The translations under genes and the position numbers were made by a program. This document shows positions 1-5,724 of a stretch of DNA of 9,668 bases, piece after piece. The stretch is from Acidimicrobiales bacterium (lineage in GTDB: Bacteria; Actinomycetota; Acidimicrobiia; Acidimicrobiales; Palsa-688), in assembly GCA_019241495.1 (NCBI GenBank), contig JAFAWZ010000316.1:1-9668 (forward strand). Direction: 5' to 3'. The notes beneath the pieces were generated by a model, which was not told where the DNA came from, did no database searches, and saw nothing but the letters and a program-made list of their open reading frames with translations. Positions within the stretch are counted from its first letter, which is position 1. Each line of letters opens with the position of its first letter.

Positions 1-196
1 TCGCGAGACCTTGCTGCCGCTGCTGATCATGCCCGTGGTTGCGCCTGTGTTGCTCGGTGGCACCCAGGCGTGGATGGCCGCTCTAGGCCTCTCGAGCACC
101 GACGGCTGGAAGTGGCTGTCGCTGATCGGGAGCTTCACGGCCATCTATGTGGCTCTCGGGATCCTGTCGTTCTCGACCCTCTTGGAGGAGAGCTGA
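1..196 (+). CDS. ccmB: CcmB, haem exporter membrane subunit (C-terminal 64 residues; 5' end outside window)
   Basis: Reading from base 2, the frame gives 64 residues ending at TGA 194-196. It begins RETLLPLLIMPVVAPVLL, which matches the penultimate membrane segment and preceding loop of CcmB, then has a second hydrophobic segment (about residues 39-58, LSLIGSFTAIYVALGILSF) and a short acidic end. CcmB is the integral membrane partner of the CcmA ATPase; with CcmC and CcmD it drives haem loading and release at CcmE. The stop overlaps the ATG of ccmC by one base (TGATG), so the two are probably coupled. Only the tail is visible. The identification rests on this fragment plus its place directly before ccmC-ccmH, and ccmA would be expected just upstream of the window. 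Confidence 0.88.
   Translation, partial: RETLLPLLIMPVVAPVLLGGTQAWMAALGLSSTDGWKWLSLIGSFTAIYVALGILSFSTLLEES
184..190 (+). promoter_or_regulatory. Strong Shine-Dalgarno of ccmC
   Basis: GGAGGAG lies five bases before ATG 196-198, inside the last codons of ccmB. It fixes the ccmC start at 196. The open frame extends further upstream, but that part merely reads the ccmB coding region in another frame. Confidence 0.8.
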
Positions 197-978
197 TGGC
201 CGTCTCAAGCGTCTCAGTGCTACCGGCCCGGGTCGCTCCGGTTGGCGCCGCGCCTCGGGCGGGCACCGGGAACTCGGTCACCAAGGTGCTGGGGGTGGCA
301 TCCATCGTCTCGCTGGCCCTCACCGCGTGGTTGGGTCTCGACGTCTCGCCGCCCGATGTGACCCAGGGTGAGCTGGTCCGGCTGATCTATGTCCACCCAG
401 CCGCCGCGACCGTCTGCTACGTCGGCTTCGGCCTCTGCGCCCTGGCCAGCCTCGCCTACCTGTGGCCCCGGACCCGGAGCCGGCGCTGGGACCGGCTGGC
501 TGCTGCCTCGGCCGAGGTGGGAGTGGTCTTCTGCGCGGTCACGCTAATCACGGGGTCCATATGGGGGCGTGGGTCGTGGGGGGTTTGGTGGACGTGGGAT
601 GCCCGCCTCACGTTGACCGCCCTGTTGTTCGCCGTCTTCGTCGGTTACCTGGCGCTGAGACGGACCGGCGGTGACCCCGAGGCGAGGGCCAAGCGCTCGG
701 CTGTCGTGGCCATCCTCTGCGCCCTGCTGGTGCCGGTGGACCACTATGCGACCAGCTGGTGGACCACCCTTCATCAGGGCAACACCCTCACGCGGGCCAA
801 TCCCCTCATCCACGGCATGCAGCTCTACACCATGCTGCTGTCGTTCCTGGCGTTCGGGCTGTTGTTCGCCTGGCTGCTGGTGCACCGCTACCGCGTCGAG
901 GTCCTCGAGGACCGCTATGAAGAAGAGGGTTTTGCTGCAGCCATCGCCGAACGACGCGCTGAGGGCGTCCCCGGATGA
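196..978 (+). CDS. ccmC: CcmC, haem-handling membrane protein for holo-CcmE formation
   Basis: This is a 260-residue polytopic membrane protein of the CcmC/CcmF/CcsA haem-handling family. The tryptophan-rich WWD motif lies at about residues 123-135 (WGRGSWGVWWTWD), in the periplasmic loop that holds haem. The two expected axial-ligand histidines are present, H67 in IYVHPAA and H193 in LHQGN, one on each side of the motif. About six hydrophobic segments are visible, the first near residues 31-47. CcmC places haem on the CcmE chaperone in a complex with CcmA, CcmB and CcmD. The start is ATG 196, one base inside the ccmB stop and behind GGAGGAG. The stop overlaps the ccmD start as ATGA. The N-terminus (about 30 polar residues before the first membrane segment) is longer than in E. 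coli CcmC, and a charged tail follows the last segment. Confidence 0.95.
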   Translation: MAVSSVSVLPARVAPVGAAPRAGTGNSVTKVLGVASIVSLALTAWLGLDVSPPDVTQGELVRLIYVHPAAATVCYVGFGLCALASLAYLWPRTRSRRWDRLAAASAEVGVVFCAVTLITGSIWGRGSWGVWWTWDARLTLTALLFAVFVGYLALRRTGGDPEARAKRSAVVAILCALLVPVDHYATSWWTTLHQGNTLTRANPLIHGMQLYTMLLSFLAFGLLFAWLLVHRYRVEVLEDRYEEEGFAAAIAERRAEGVPG

Positions 979-1103
979 ACGGCTACGTGGCCGGCGGTTG
1001 GGGGGCCACCGCGGTGGTGATCGCTCTGTACGCCTGGCGAACCATCCGAAGGGGACGCGTCCTCGGCCGGCGCCTCCCTCCGGGCGAGCAGACGTGGCGC
1101 TGA
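975..1103 (+). CDS. ccmD: CcmD, small haem-export accessory membrane protein (42 aa)
   Basis: ATG 975 overlaps the ccmC stop as ATGA and opens a 42-codon frame ending at TGA 1101-1103. It starts MNGYVAGGWGATAVVIALYA: an aromatic/Gly-rich beginning, one hydrophobic segment (about residues 9-20), then a strongly basic stretch (WRTIRRGRVLGRR). This is the CcmD pattern (Tyr-x-x-x-aromatic-Gly, one membrane helix, cytoplasmic Arg cluster), and it sits where ccmD normally lies, between ccmC and ccmE. CcmD holds CcmC and CcmE together in the CcmABCD complex and is needed to release holo-CcmE. Its end overlaps the proposed ccmE start by 10 bases. The gene is short and poorly conserved, so the call relies on position, topology and coupling. 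It is easily missed by size-limited gene callers. Confidence 0.8.
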   Translation: MNGYVAGGWGATAVVIALYAWRTIRRGRVLGRRLPPGEQTWR

Positions 1104-1636
1104 GCGGGGGGCTGCCGCTCACTTCAGAATCGCCCCCCGAAGCGGACGGCCGGGTCGCTGTGCCCCCTGCGCCCCGGCTGCGCACCCGTACCTTCTTCGG
1201 CTCGCCGGGGCGCCGGCTCGGCGCCGCCGTGGTAATCCTCGGCGCCATCGGTTTTCTCGTGTACCAGGGTCTCGGGAACGCCACGGTCTACTTCAAGACG
1301 GCTGATCAAGCGGTCGCCGACCGGGCCTCCCTCGGCACCAAGCAATTCCGCATCGAGGGGACGGTTCAGAACGATGTCAGGCAGGCCGGCGGCCAGACCG
1401 ACTTCTCGATCTACGCCAACCGGGTCACGGTCCGGGTGGTCGACAGCAAAGAGCCACCCCAGCTGTTCAAGCCGGGCATACCAGTGGTGCTCGAAGGGCA
1501 CTGGTCGGGTTCCTACTTCGCCAGCGACCTGGTGATGGTCAAGCACTCGGCGAGCTACAGCGCGGCCCACCCTGACCGGTTGGAGCCCCAGGCGCCTTCG
1601 AGCTCGTCTGTCCCTGCTGGCGGGAGCGGGCCGTGA
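1094..1636 (+). CDS. ccmE: CcmE, periplasmic haem chaperone
   Basis: This 180-residue protein has a polar N-terminus (residues 1-40), a single membrane anchor (about 41-57, RLGAAVVILGAIGFLVYQ) and an OB-fold domain (about 65-155) exported to the outer face of the membrane. The haem-attachment motif HxxxY is present as H151-S-A-S-Y155. In CcmE this His binds haem covalently and the Tyr is a haem iron ligand. Haem arrives from CcmC and is passed to CcmF. GTG 1094 is chosen because it lies 10 bases inside ccmD behind a weak GGGCGAG; GTG 1160 is an alternative that removes 22 N-terminal residues. The cytoplasmic extension before the anchor is longer than the very short one of E. coli CcmE. The tail after HxxxY is Pro/Ser-rich and likely disordered. 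The stop overlaps the ccmF GTG (GTGA). Confidence 0.92.
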   Translation: MALSGGLPLTSESPPEADGRVAVPPAPRLRTRTFFGSPGRRLGAAVVILGAIGFLVYQGLGNATVYFKTADQAVADRASLGTKQFRIEGTVQNDVRQAGGQTDFSIYANRVTVRVVDSKEPPQLFKPGIPVVLEGHWSGSYFASDLVMVKHSASYSAAHPDRLEPQAPSSSSVPAGGSGP

Positions 1637-3687
1637 ACGCCGCCGCCGGACAGAGCGCCCTCGTGCTCGCCTTCGGGGGGGCCCTCGTCGGCTTGGCCGT
1701 CCTCGTGGTCGGCCTGGTGAAGGGTCGGGCCAACCTGGTGCGGGCCGGGCGGGTGTACACGTGGGTCATCCTGGCCGGCGCGGTGATCGCGACCGCGGCC
1801 ATGCAGCATGCCCTCATCACCCGGGATTTCACCGTCCGCTACGTGGCCGACAACGACAGCCTCTCCACACCGCTGCTCTTTCGTATCTCTGCCATGTGGT
1901 CCAACCTGGCCGGGTCGATCCTGCTGTGGGGCTTGGTCCTGGCCATCTACCTGGTCGCCGTCGTAGTGCATTTCCGCAAACGGGCCGACGACCCACTCAT
2001 CGGGTGGGCCACGGCCATCGGTTATCTGATCGCCGCTTTCTTCTTCGGGCTGATGCTCTTGGCCTCGAACCCGTTCACCAAAGTCCACGGTGTGGCGCCC
2101 ACCGACGGGCCGGGGCCCGACCCGCTGTTGCAGAACCACATCCTGGTGGCGTTCCACCCGCCCCTCCTCTACCTGGGATTGGTCGGCTTCACCGTGCCGT
2201 TCTCCTTCGCCTGCGCCAGCCTGATCACCGGCCGGGTGGGGGAGGGATGGCTGATCGAGACCCGCCGGTGGACGTTGTTCGCATGGGGCTTCTTGACCAT
2301 CGGCGTGATCCTCGGGGCGTGGTGGAGCTACGAGGTCCTGGGATGGGGTGGGTACTGGGCCTGGGACCCGGTCGAGAATGCCGCCTTCTTGCCCTGGATC
2401 ACCGGCACCGCCTACCTGCACTCGGTGATGGTCCAGGAGCGCCGGGGGATGCTCCGCGTCTGGAACCTCTCGCTCCTGGTCGCCACGTTCAGCTTGACCA
2501 TTCTGGCCACCTTCTTGACCCGGTCCGGGGTGTTGAACTCGGTTCACTCGTTCAACAACACGGGCATCGGCCCGGCGCTGCTCAGCTTCTTCGGGGTGGT
2601 CGTCATAGGTTCGATCGGTTTGTTGGCCTGGCGCGGCGACATGCTGCGCTCGCCCGGCTCGATCCAAACCCCTGTATCGCGCGAAGGGGCCTTCCTGGCC
2701 AACAACCTGTTGTTCGGGGCGTTCGCTCTGATCGTGTTGCTCGGGACGGTGTTCCCTTTGATCGCCCAGGCCGCCGCCGGCGAGCAGATCACCGTGGGGT
2801 CGCCCTACTTCGACCGGATGACCATGCCGGTCGTGGTCTGCATCCTGTTCTTGATGGCGGTCGCTCCGATCCTTCCCTGGCGCCAGGCGTCGCCCGGCTT
2901 GGTTCGAACCCGGCTCTTCTGGCCAGCCGCGCTGGCAGTAGCGACGCTAGTGGCCTGCGTGGCCGCTGGGGTGCGGGGCCTCAACCCGCTTCTGGCCTTC
3001 GGGCTCGGGGCGTTTGCGGGAGCCTCCGCGCTGCGCCAGCTGGTCCTGGAGGTCCGCAGGCGGGGTCTGGGCGGGTTCGCGGGCGCGACCGGAGGGGGGA
3101 TGGTCGTTCACATCGGCGTGGTGTTGATCGCTGTCGCGTACGCGGCCAGCCACTCCTACGCCCAATCGGGCAGGCTGACCCTCTCCCCGGGGCAGGCCGC
3201 GGCGTTCGACGGCCATACCTTCGCCTACCAGGGCGCCCGGAACGTGGCCACCTCCAGCCACACCGCTCTGGAGGCGCTGGTCCGGGTGGACAGTGGCCGC
3301 GCCTACGCGCCCGCCATCACCGACTTCCCCGACGCCACCGAACCTATTGGCACACCGTCTGTCAAGAGTAGCCTGACGGAGGACATCTACCTCACCATCC
3401 AATCGGCGCCCGCCGCCCCAGGGGGGAGCGTCGTCATCGGCGTGATCGTGGAGCCCCTGGTCAGTTGGATCTGGATCGGCGGGTCGGTGATCCTCGCCGG
3501 CACCGTCCTCTCAGCGTGGCCCACCCGGCGCACGACGCGAGGTCTTGGTGCCGCCCGGCGCCTCAGTGTCGGTGGCGACGTTGCGGCCGCTGATGTCTTG
3601 GCCGCTGATGTCTTGGCCGCTGATGTCTTGACCGCTGATGTAGCGGCTGCTGACACTGTGGCCGCGAATGGCGGCAGTGAATCATGA
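1633..3687 (+). CDS. ccmF: CcmF, cytochrome c haem lyase core subunit
   Basis: This 684-residue protein has many membrane segments and a length typical of CcmF. The WWD motif is at residues 238-245 (WGGYWAWD, then PVEN). All four functionally important histidines of E. coli CcmF have counterparts displaced by only two residues: H175 (FHPPLLY), H263 (YLHS), H305 (NSVHSF) and H493 (VVHIG). The large periplasmic loop before the last membrane helix is present (about 505-605). CcmF takes haem from holo-CcmE and, with CcmH/CcmI, ligates it to CxxCH cysteines of apocytochrome c. GTG 1633 overlaps the ccmE stop as GTGA and follows a GGGAG element. The C-terminus (about 649-676) is odd: a run of Ala-Ala-Asp-Val-Leu pentapeptides encoded by tandem 15-base repeats, after the usual end of the family. 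The stop overlaps the next start as ATGA. Confidence 0.97.
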   Translation: MNAAAGQSALVLAFGGALVGLAVLVVGLVKGRANLVRAGRVYTWVILAGAVIATAAMQHALITRDFTVRYVADNDSLSTPLLFRISAMWSNLAGSILLWGLVLAIYLVAVVVHFRKRADDPLIGWATAIGYLIAAFFFGLMLLASNPFTKVHGVAPTDGPGPDPLLQNHILVAFHPPLLYLGLVGFTVPFSFACASLITGRVGEGWLIETRRWTLFAWGFLTIGVILGAWWSYEVLGWGGYWAWDPVENAAFLPWITGTAYLHSVMVQERRGMLRVWNLSLLVATFSLTILATFLTRSGVLNSVHSFNNTGIGPALLSFFGVVVIGSIGLLAWRGDMLRSPGSIQTPVSREGAFLANNLLFGAFALIVLLGTVFPLIAQAAAGEQITVGSPYFDRMTMPVVVCILFLMAVAPILPWRQASPGLVRTRLFWPAALAVATLVACVAAGVRGLNPLLAFGLGAFAGASALRQLVLEVRRRGLGGFAGATGGGMVVHIGVVLIAVAYAASHSYAQSGRLTLSPGQAAAFDGHTFAYQGARNVATSSHTALEALVRVDSGRAYAPAITDFPDATEPIGTPSVKSSLTEDIYLTIQSAPAAPGGSVVIGVIVEPLVSWIWIGGSVILAGTVLSAWPTRRTTRGLGAARRLSVGGDVAAADVLAADVLAADVLTADVAAADTVAANGGSES
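3586..3645 (+). repeat. Tandem 15-bp repeat in the 3' end of ccmF
   Basis: Three exact copies of GCCGCTGATGTCTTG (3586-3600, 3601-3615, 3616-3630) are followed by a partial copy (3631-3645). Two more decayed units may extend to 3675. The period is a multiple of three and in frame, giving (AADVL)n. Exact copies point to recent slippage expansion at a tolerant C-terminal tail. Confidence 0.9.
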
Positions 3688-4553
3688 GCACCCTGGAAGC
3701 TGTCGCAAAACTACTTTCAGGTGGGAGAGGGCGGCGGCTCGTCCCATCCCCGGGGTGCGAGCGGAGGAGAGAGTTGGTCAAAGACGAGCCGCTGCCCTTT
3801 CGCGGGTTTTGCGACCGCTTCGTGGACAGCCTGGACGCTCGACCCGCCGGCCCGCCCGAGGAATCGGTCGTAGTGCCGCCGGAGGGATCGGTTCCGGGCT
3901 CCCCAGAGGACCCGATGGCCGGCGGCGGGGGCGGGACGCCGGGCTCGGCCGACCCTCCCCCGGGGGGAGGGGGCGGCGACGGATCGGGCGGTGGGCGCAA
4001 GGTGCCCCGGTCGAGGCTCGTCCTCTATACCTCGCTGGCCGTGGGCGTCGTGGTCGCCATCCTCATTGCCCTGCTCGCCTCGTCCAAGTCGGGGTCTCCC
4101 GGCGCGGCGGGCAGCCCGCTGATCGGCCGGACGGCTCCCGAAGTGGCCGGATCCGGCCTGTCCGGGGGGCCCGGCGACTACTCCCTCGCGACGTACCGGG
4201 GCAAGTGGGTGCTGGTGAATTTCTCAGCCAGCTGGTGTGTGCCGTGCCGGCAGGAGACGCCCCAACTGATCCAGTTTGCTGCTGAGCACCAATCGCCGGG
4301 AGATGCCGTGATCCTCGCGGTGTCGTTCGACCCCACAGACAAGGCGAACCTGGCCGCCTTCTTGAGGTCCAGCCACGCCACCTGGCCAGCTGTCGACGAT
4401 CCCCAGGCCCAGGTCGCCTACGGGGTAACCGGCATTCCCGAGTCCTACCTGGTGGCCCCCAACGGGATAGTGGCCGCCAAGTTCATCGGCGGGGTCACCT
4501 CGGCCGAGATCGATTCGTTCATCAAGCGGGTGACGCCGGCGCCGGGCGCGTGA
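3684..4553 (+). CDS. ccmG: CcmG/ResA-type membrane-anchored thioredoxin
   Basis: The protein has 289 residues if it starts at ATG 3684, which overlaps the ccmF stop as ATGA. A single membrane anchor (about 111-132) is followed by a TlpA/ResA-like thioredoxin domain (about 145-285). The redox motif is W184-C185-V-P-C188 in NFSASWCVPCRQE, and the cis-proline loop is GVTGIPESYLV (P252). In the Ccm pathway such proteins reduce the CxxCH cysteines of apocytochrome c, or CcmH, on the outer side of the membrane. About 110 residues precede the anchor, against only a few in typical CcmG. They are Pro/Gly-rich (80-104 is mostly Gly) and contain two cysteines, C25 and C43. The true start may be later: TTG 3774 has a much better Shine-Dalgarno and would give 259 residues. 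The stop overlaps ccmH as GTGA. The family is secure; the start is uncertain. Confidence 0.9.
   Translation: MSTLEAVAKLLSGGRGRRLVPSPGCERRRELVKDEPLPFRGFCDRFVDSLDARPAGPPEESVVVPPEGSVPGSPEDPMAGGGGGTPGSADPPPGGGGGDGSGGGRKVPRSRLVLYTSLAVGVVVAILIALLASSKSGSPGAAGSPLIGRTAPEVAGSGLSGGPGDYSLATYRGKWVLVNFSASWCVPCRQETPQLIQFAAEHQSPGDAVILAVSFDPTDKANLAAFLRSSHATWPAVDDPQAQVAYGVTGIPESYLVAPNGIVAAKFIGGVTSAEIDSFIKRVTPAPGA
3763..3776 (+). promoter_or_regulatory. Possible alternative ccmG start: GGAGGAG with TTG
   Basis: GGAGGAG at 3763-3769 lies four bases before an in-frame TTG (3774-3776, residue 31 of the longer form). The ATG at 3684 has only a weak upstream purine stretch, but it has the stop-start overlap seen across this operon. 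Both starts remain possible. Confidence 0.4.
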
Positions 4554-5680
4554 AGGCCGTCTTCAAATGGGGTCCCTGGGCCGTCCTCGTTGCGGTCGCC
4601 GCGGTAGTGCTGGCGTTCGGCCTGTCGCGCAGCAGCCACCCCAGCTTGGATGCCCGGGTGCAGCACATCGCCGGTCTGGTGCGCTGCCCGACCTGTAACG
4701 GCGAGTCGGCCGCGGTGTCGCAGTCGGTGCCCGCCGGTGCCATCCGGGCTCAGATCCGTCAGGACCTTCAAGCCGGCCAGAGCCAAGGGCACATCCTGCA
4801 GAGCCTGGTGCAGTCCTACGGGCCGTCCATCCTCGAGAAGCCAGGGGCGGCCGGCATCGGCCTGGTTGTGTGGGTGCTTCCGGTGGTGGGGTTCGTCGCC
4901 GGGGCGGCCGGTCTCACCTTGGCCTTCATGCGATGGCGGGGCCGGCCGGGTGAGGCCGAGGAGCCTCGGACGGACTCCTTCTCGCCCGCGCCCCTTTCGC
5001 CCGAGGCGGTCACCCGGCCCGACTCGGCGGCCCCTCCGTCGGCTGATGCGGAGGCCGGAGCGCTGGAGGCCGGCCCTCCGGAGGCCCCGGCTCGCCCGAG
5101 GTGGTCCAGACGGAGGTGGGCGGCCTCTCTGGCTGGCGCCGCCGTCGTCGCAGCCGGGGTGTCCTGGGCAGTGGTCGCCTCTTCGGGGACCCGGCTGCCG
5201 GGCCAGGAGATCACCGGCCAGAGCGGGCTCTCGGCCGCCGCGACGACCGCCGACCTCCAAGCCGCCGACCGGGACGCGGCCGCGAACCGACCGGTCGACG
5301 CCATCAAGGAGTACCAGAAGGTGCTCAAGGCCGATCCCAACCAGACGCAGGCGCTCACGGGCGAAGGGTGGCTGCTCGCCCAGACCCAGCAGCCGGCCCT
5401 CCTGCAGCAGGGCCTGTCCATGCTGGCTCGGGCCGAGAACGTCGATCCCACCTACGCCCCCGCTCACGTCTACCGCGGCATCGCCCTGCTGGCCGAGGCC
5501 GACTATGCCGACAGCGTTCCGGAGCTGCAGTGGTACCTGGCTCACAGCCCCGATCCGCAGCTCGTCCCTCAAGTGCAGAAGGCCCTGACCCAGGCCCAGG
5601 CCGGTGTGGCTGCGACCAAGGCGGCCCAGCCCACGGCACCGGCAGGAACGGCCGGCACTCCAAGTTTGAAGCGTGAGTGA
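4550..5680 (+). CDS. ccmH: CcmH-CcmI fusion: apocytochrome thioreductase with TPR domain
   Basis: This 376-residue protein starts at GTG 4550 (GTGA overlap with ccmG). The first membrane segment or signal anchor is at about 9-25. The CcmH domain follows, with the redox pair in LVRCPTCNGESAAVSQS (C46 and C49) and the conserved helical region ending LVQSYGPSILEKP. A second membrane segment lies at 102-126, then an acidic, Ala/Pro-rich loop (130-185), a third membrane segment (190-210) and a TPR-like region (about 232-335, for example AIKEYQKVLKADPNQ and GIALLAEADYADSVPEL). The second half has the layout of CcmI: membrane-loop-membrane-TPR. CcmH exchanges electrons with CcmG and the apocytochrome thiols, and CcmI-type TPRs hold the apocytochrome C-terminus. 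E. coli CcmH is also a CcmH-CcmI fusion. This is the last recognisable gene of the operon. Confidence 0.92.
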   Translation: MKAVFKWGPWAVLVAVAAVVLAFGLSRSSHPSLDARVQHIAGLVRCPTCNGESAAVSQSVPAGAIRAQIRQDLQAGQSQGHILQSLVQSYGPSILEKPGAAGIGLVVWVLPVVGFVAGAAGLTLAFMRWRGRPGEAEEPRTDSFSPAPLSPEAVTRPDSAAPPSADAEAGALEAGPPEAPARPRWSRRRWAASLAGAAVVAAGVSWAVVASSGTRLPGQEITGQSGLSAAATTADLQAADRDAAANRPVDAIKEYQKVLKADPNQTQALTGEGWLLAQTQQPALLQQGLSMLARAENVDPTYAPAHVYRGIALLAEADYADSVPELQWYLAHSPDPQLVPQVQKALTQAQAGVAATKAAQPTAPAGTAGTPSLKRE

Positions 5681-5699
5681 GGAGCAAGATGACTGCTCC
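5681..5699. terminator. Weak candidate hairpin between convergent ccmH and desulfurase genes
   Basis: GGAGCA (5681-5686) and TGCTCC (5694-5699) form a 6-bp stem with a 7-base loop immediately after the ccmH stop. No T-tract follows on either strand. It could be a weak two-way terminator in the 40-bp convergent gap, or chance. Confidence 0.3.
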
Positions 5700-5724
5700 A
5701 GGCACTCCCCGCTCCCCGGTCTAA
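5689..5724 (+). other. 11-codon minigene or gene remnant after ccmH
   Basis: ATG 5689 lies five bases after an AGGAG-type ribosome site and opens MTAPGTPRSPV before TAA 5722-5724, overlapping the end of the convergent desulfurase gene. It looks like the beginning of a further operon gene cut off by the junction, or a chance start. No function is proposed. Confidence 0.2.

Noticed and set aside
70..195. Upstream extension of the ccmC frame to 70
   Set aside because: It reads ccmB coding sequence in another frame. ATG 196 with GGAGGAG is the natural start.
671..1093. Upstream extension of the ccmE frame to 671
   Set aside because: It overlaps the ccmC and ccmD genes in another frame and is Arg/Pro/Ser-rich. 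The CcmE domain and anchor begin after 1094.
1555..2667. 370-codon open frame on the minus strand opposite ccmF
   Set aside because: Its product is low-complexity Gln/Gly/Asp/Pro-rich sequence typical of antisense frames in GC-rich genes, while the plus strand encodes a clear CcmF.
3586..3645. CRISPR array or regulatory iterons
   Set aside because: The 15-bp units are directly adjacent without spacers and in frame inside ccmF, so they are a coding tandem repeat.
4445..5572. 375-codon open frame on the minus strand opposite ccmH
   Set aside because: It has no recognisable domain and lies antisense to a well-supported CcmH-CcmI with motif and topology matches.
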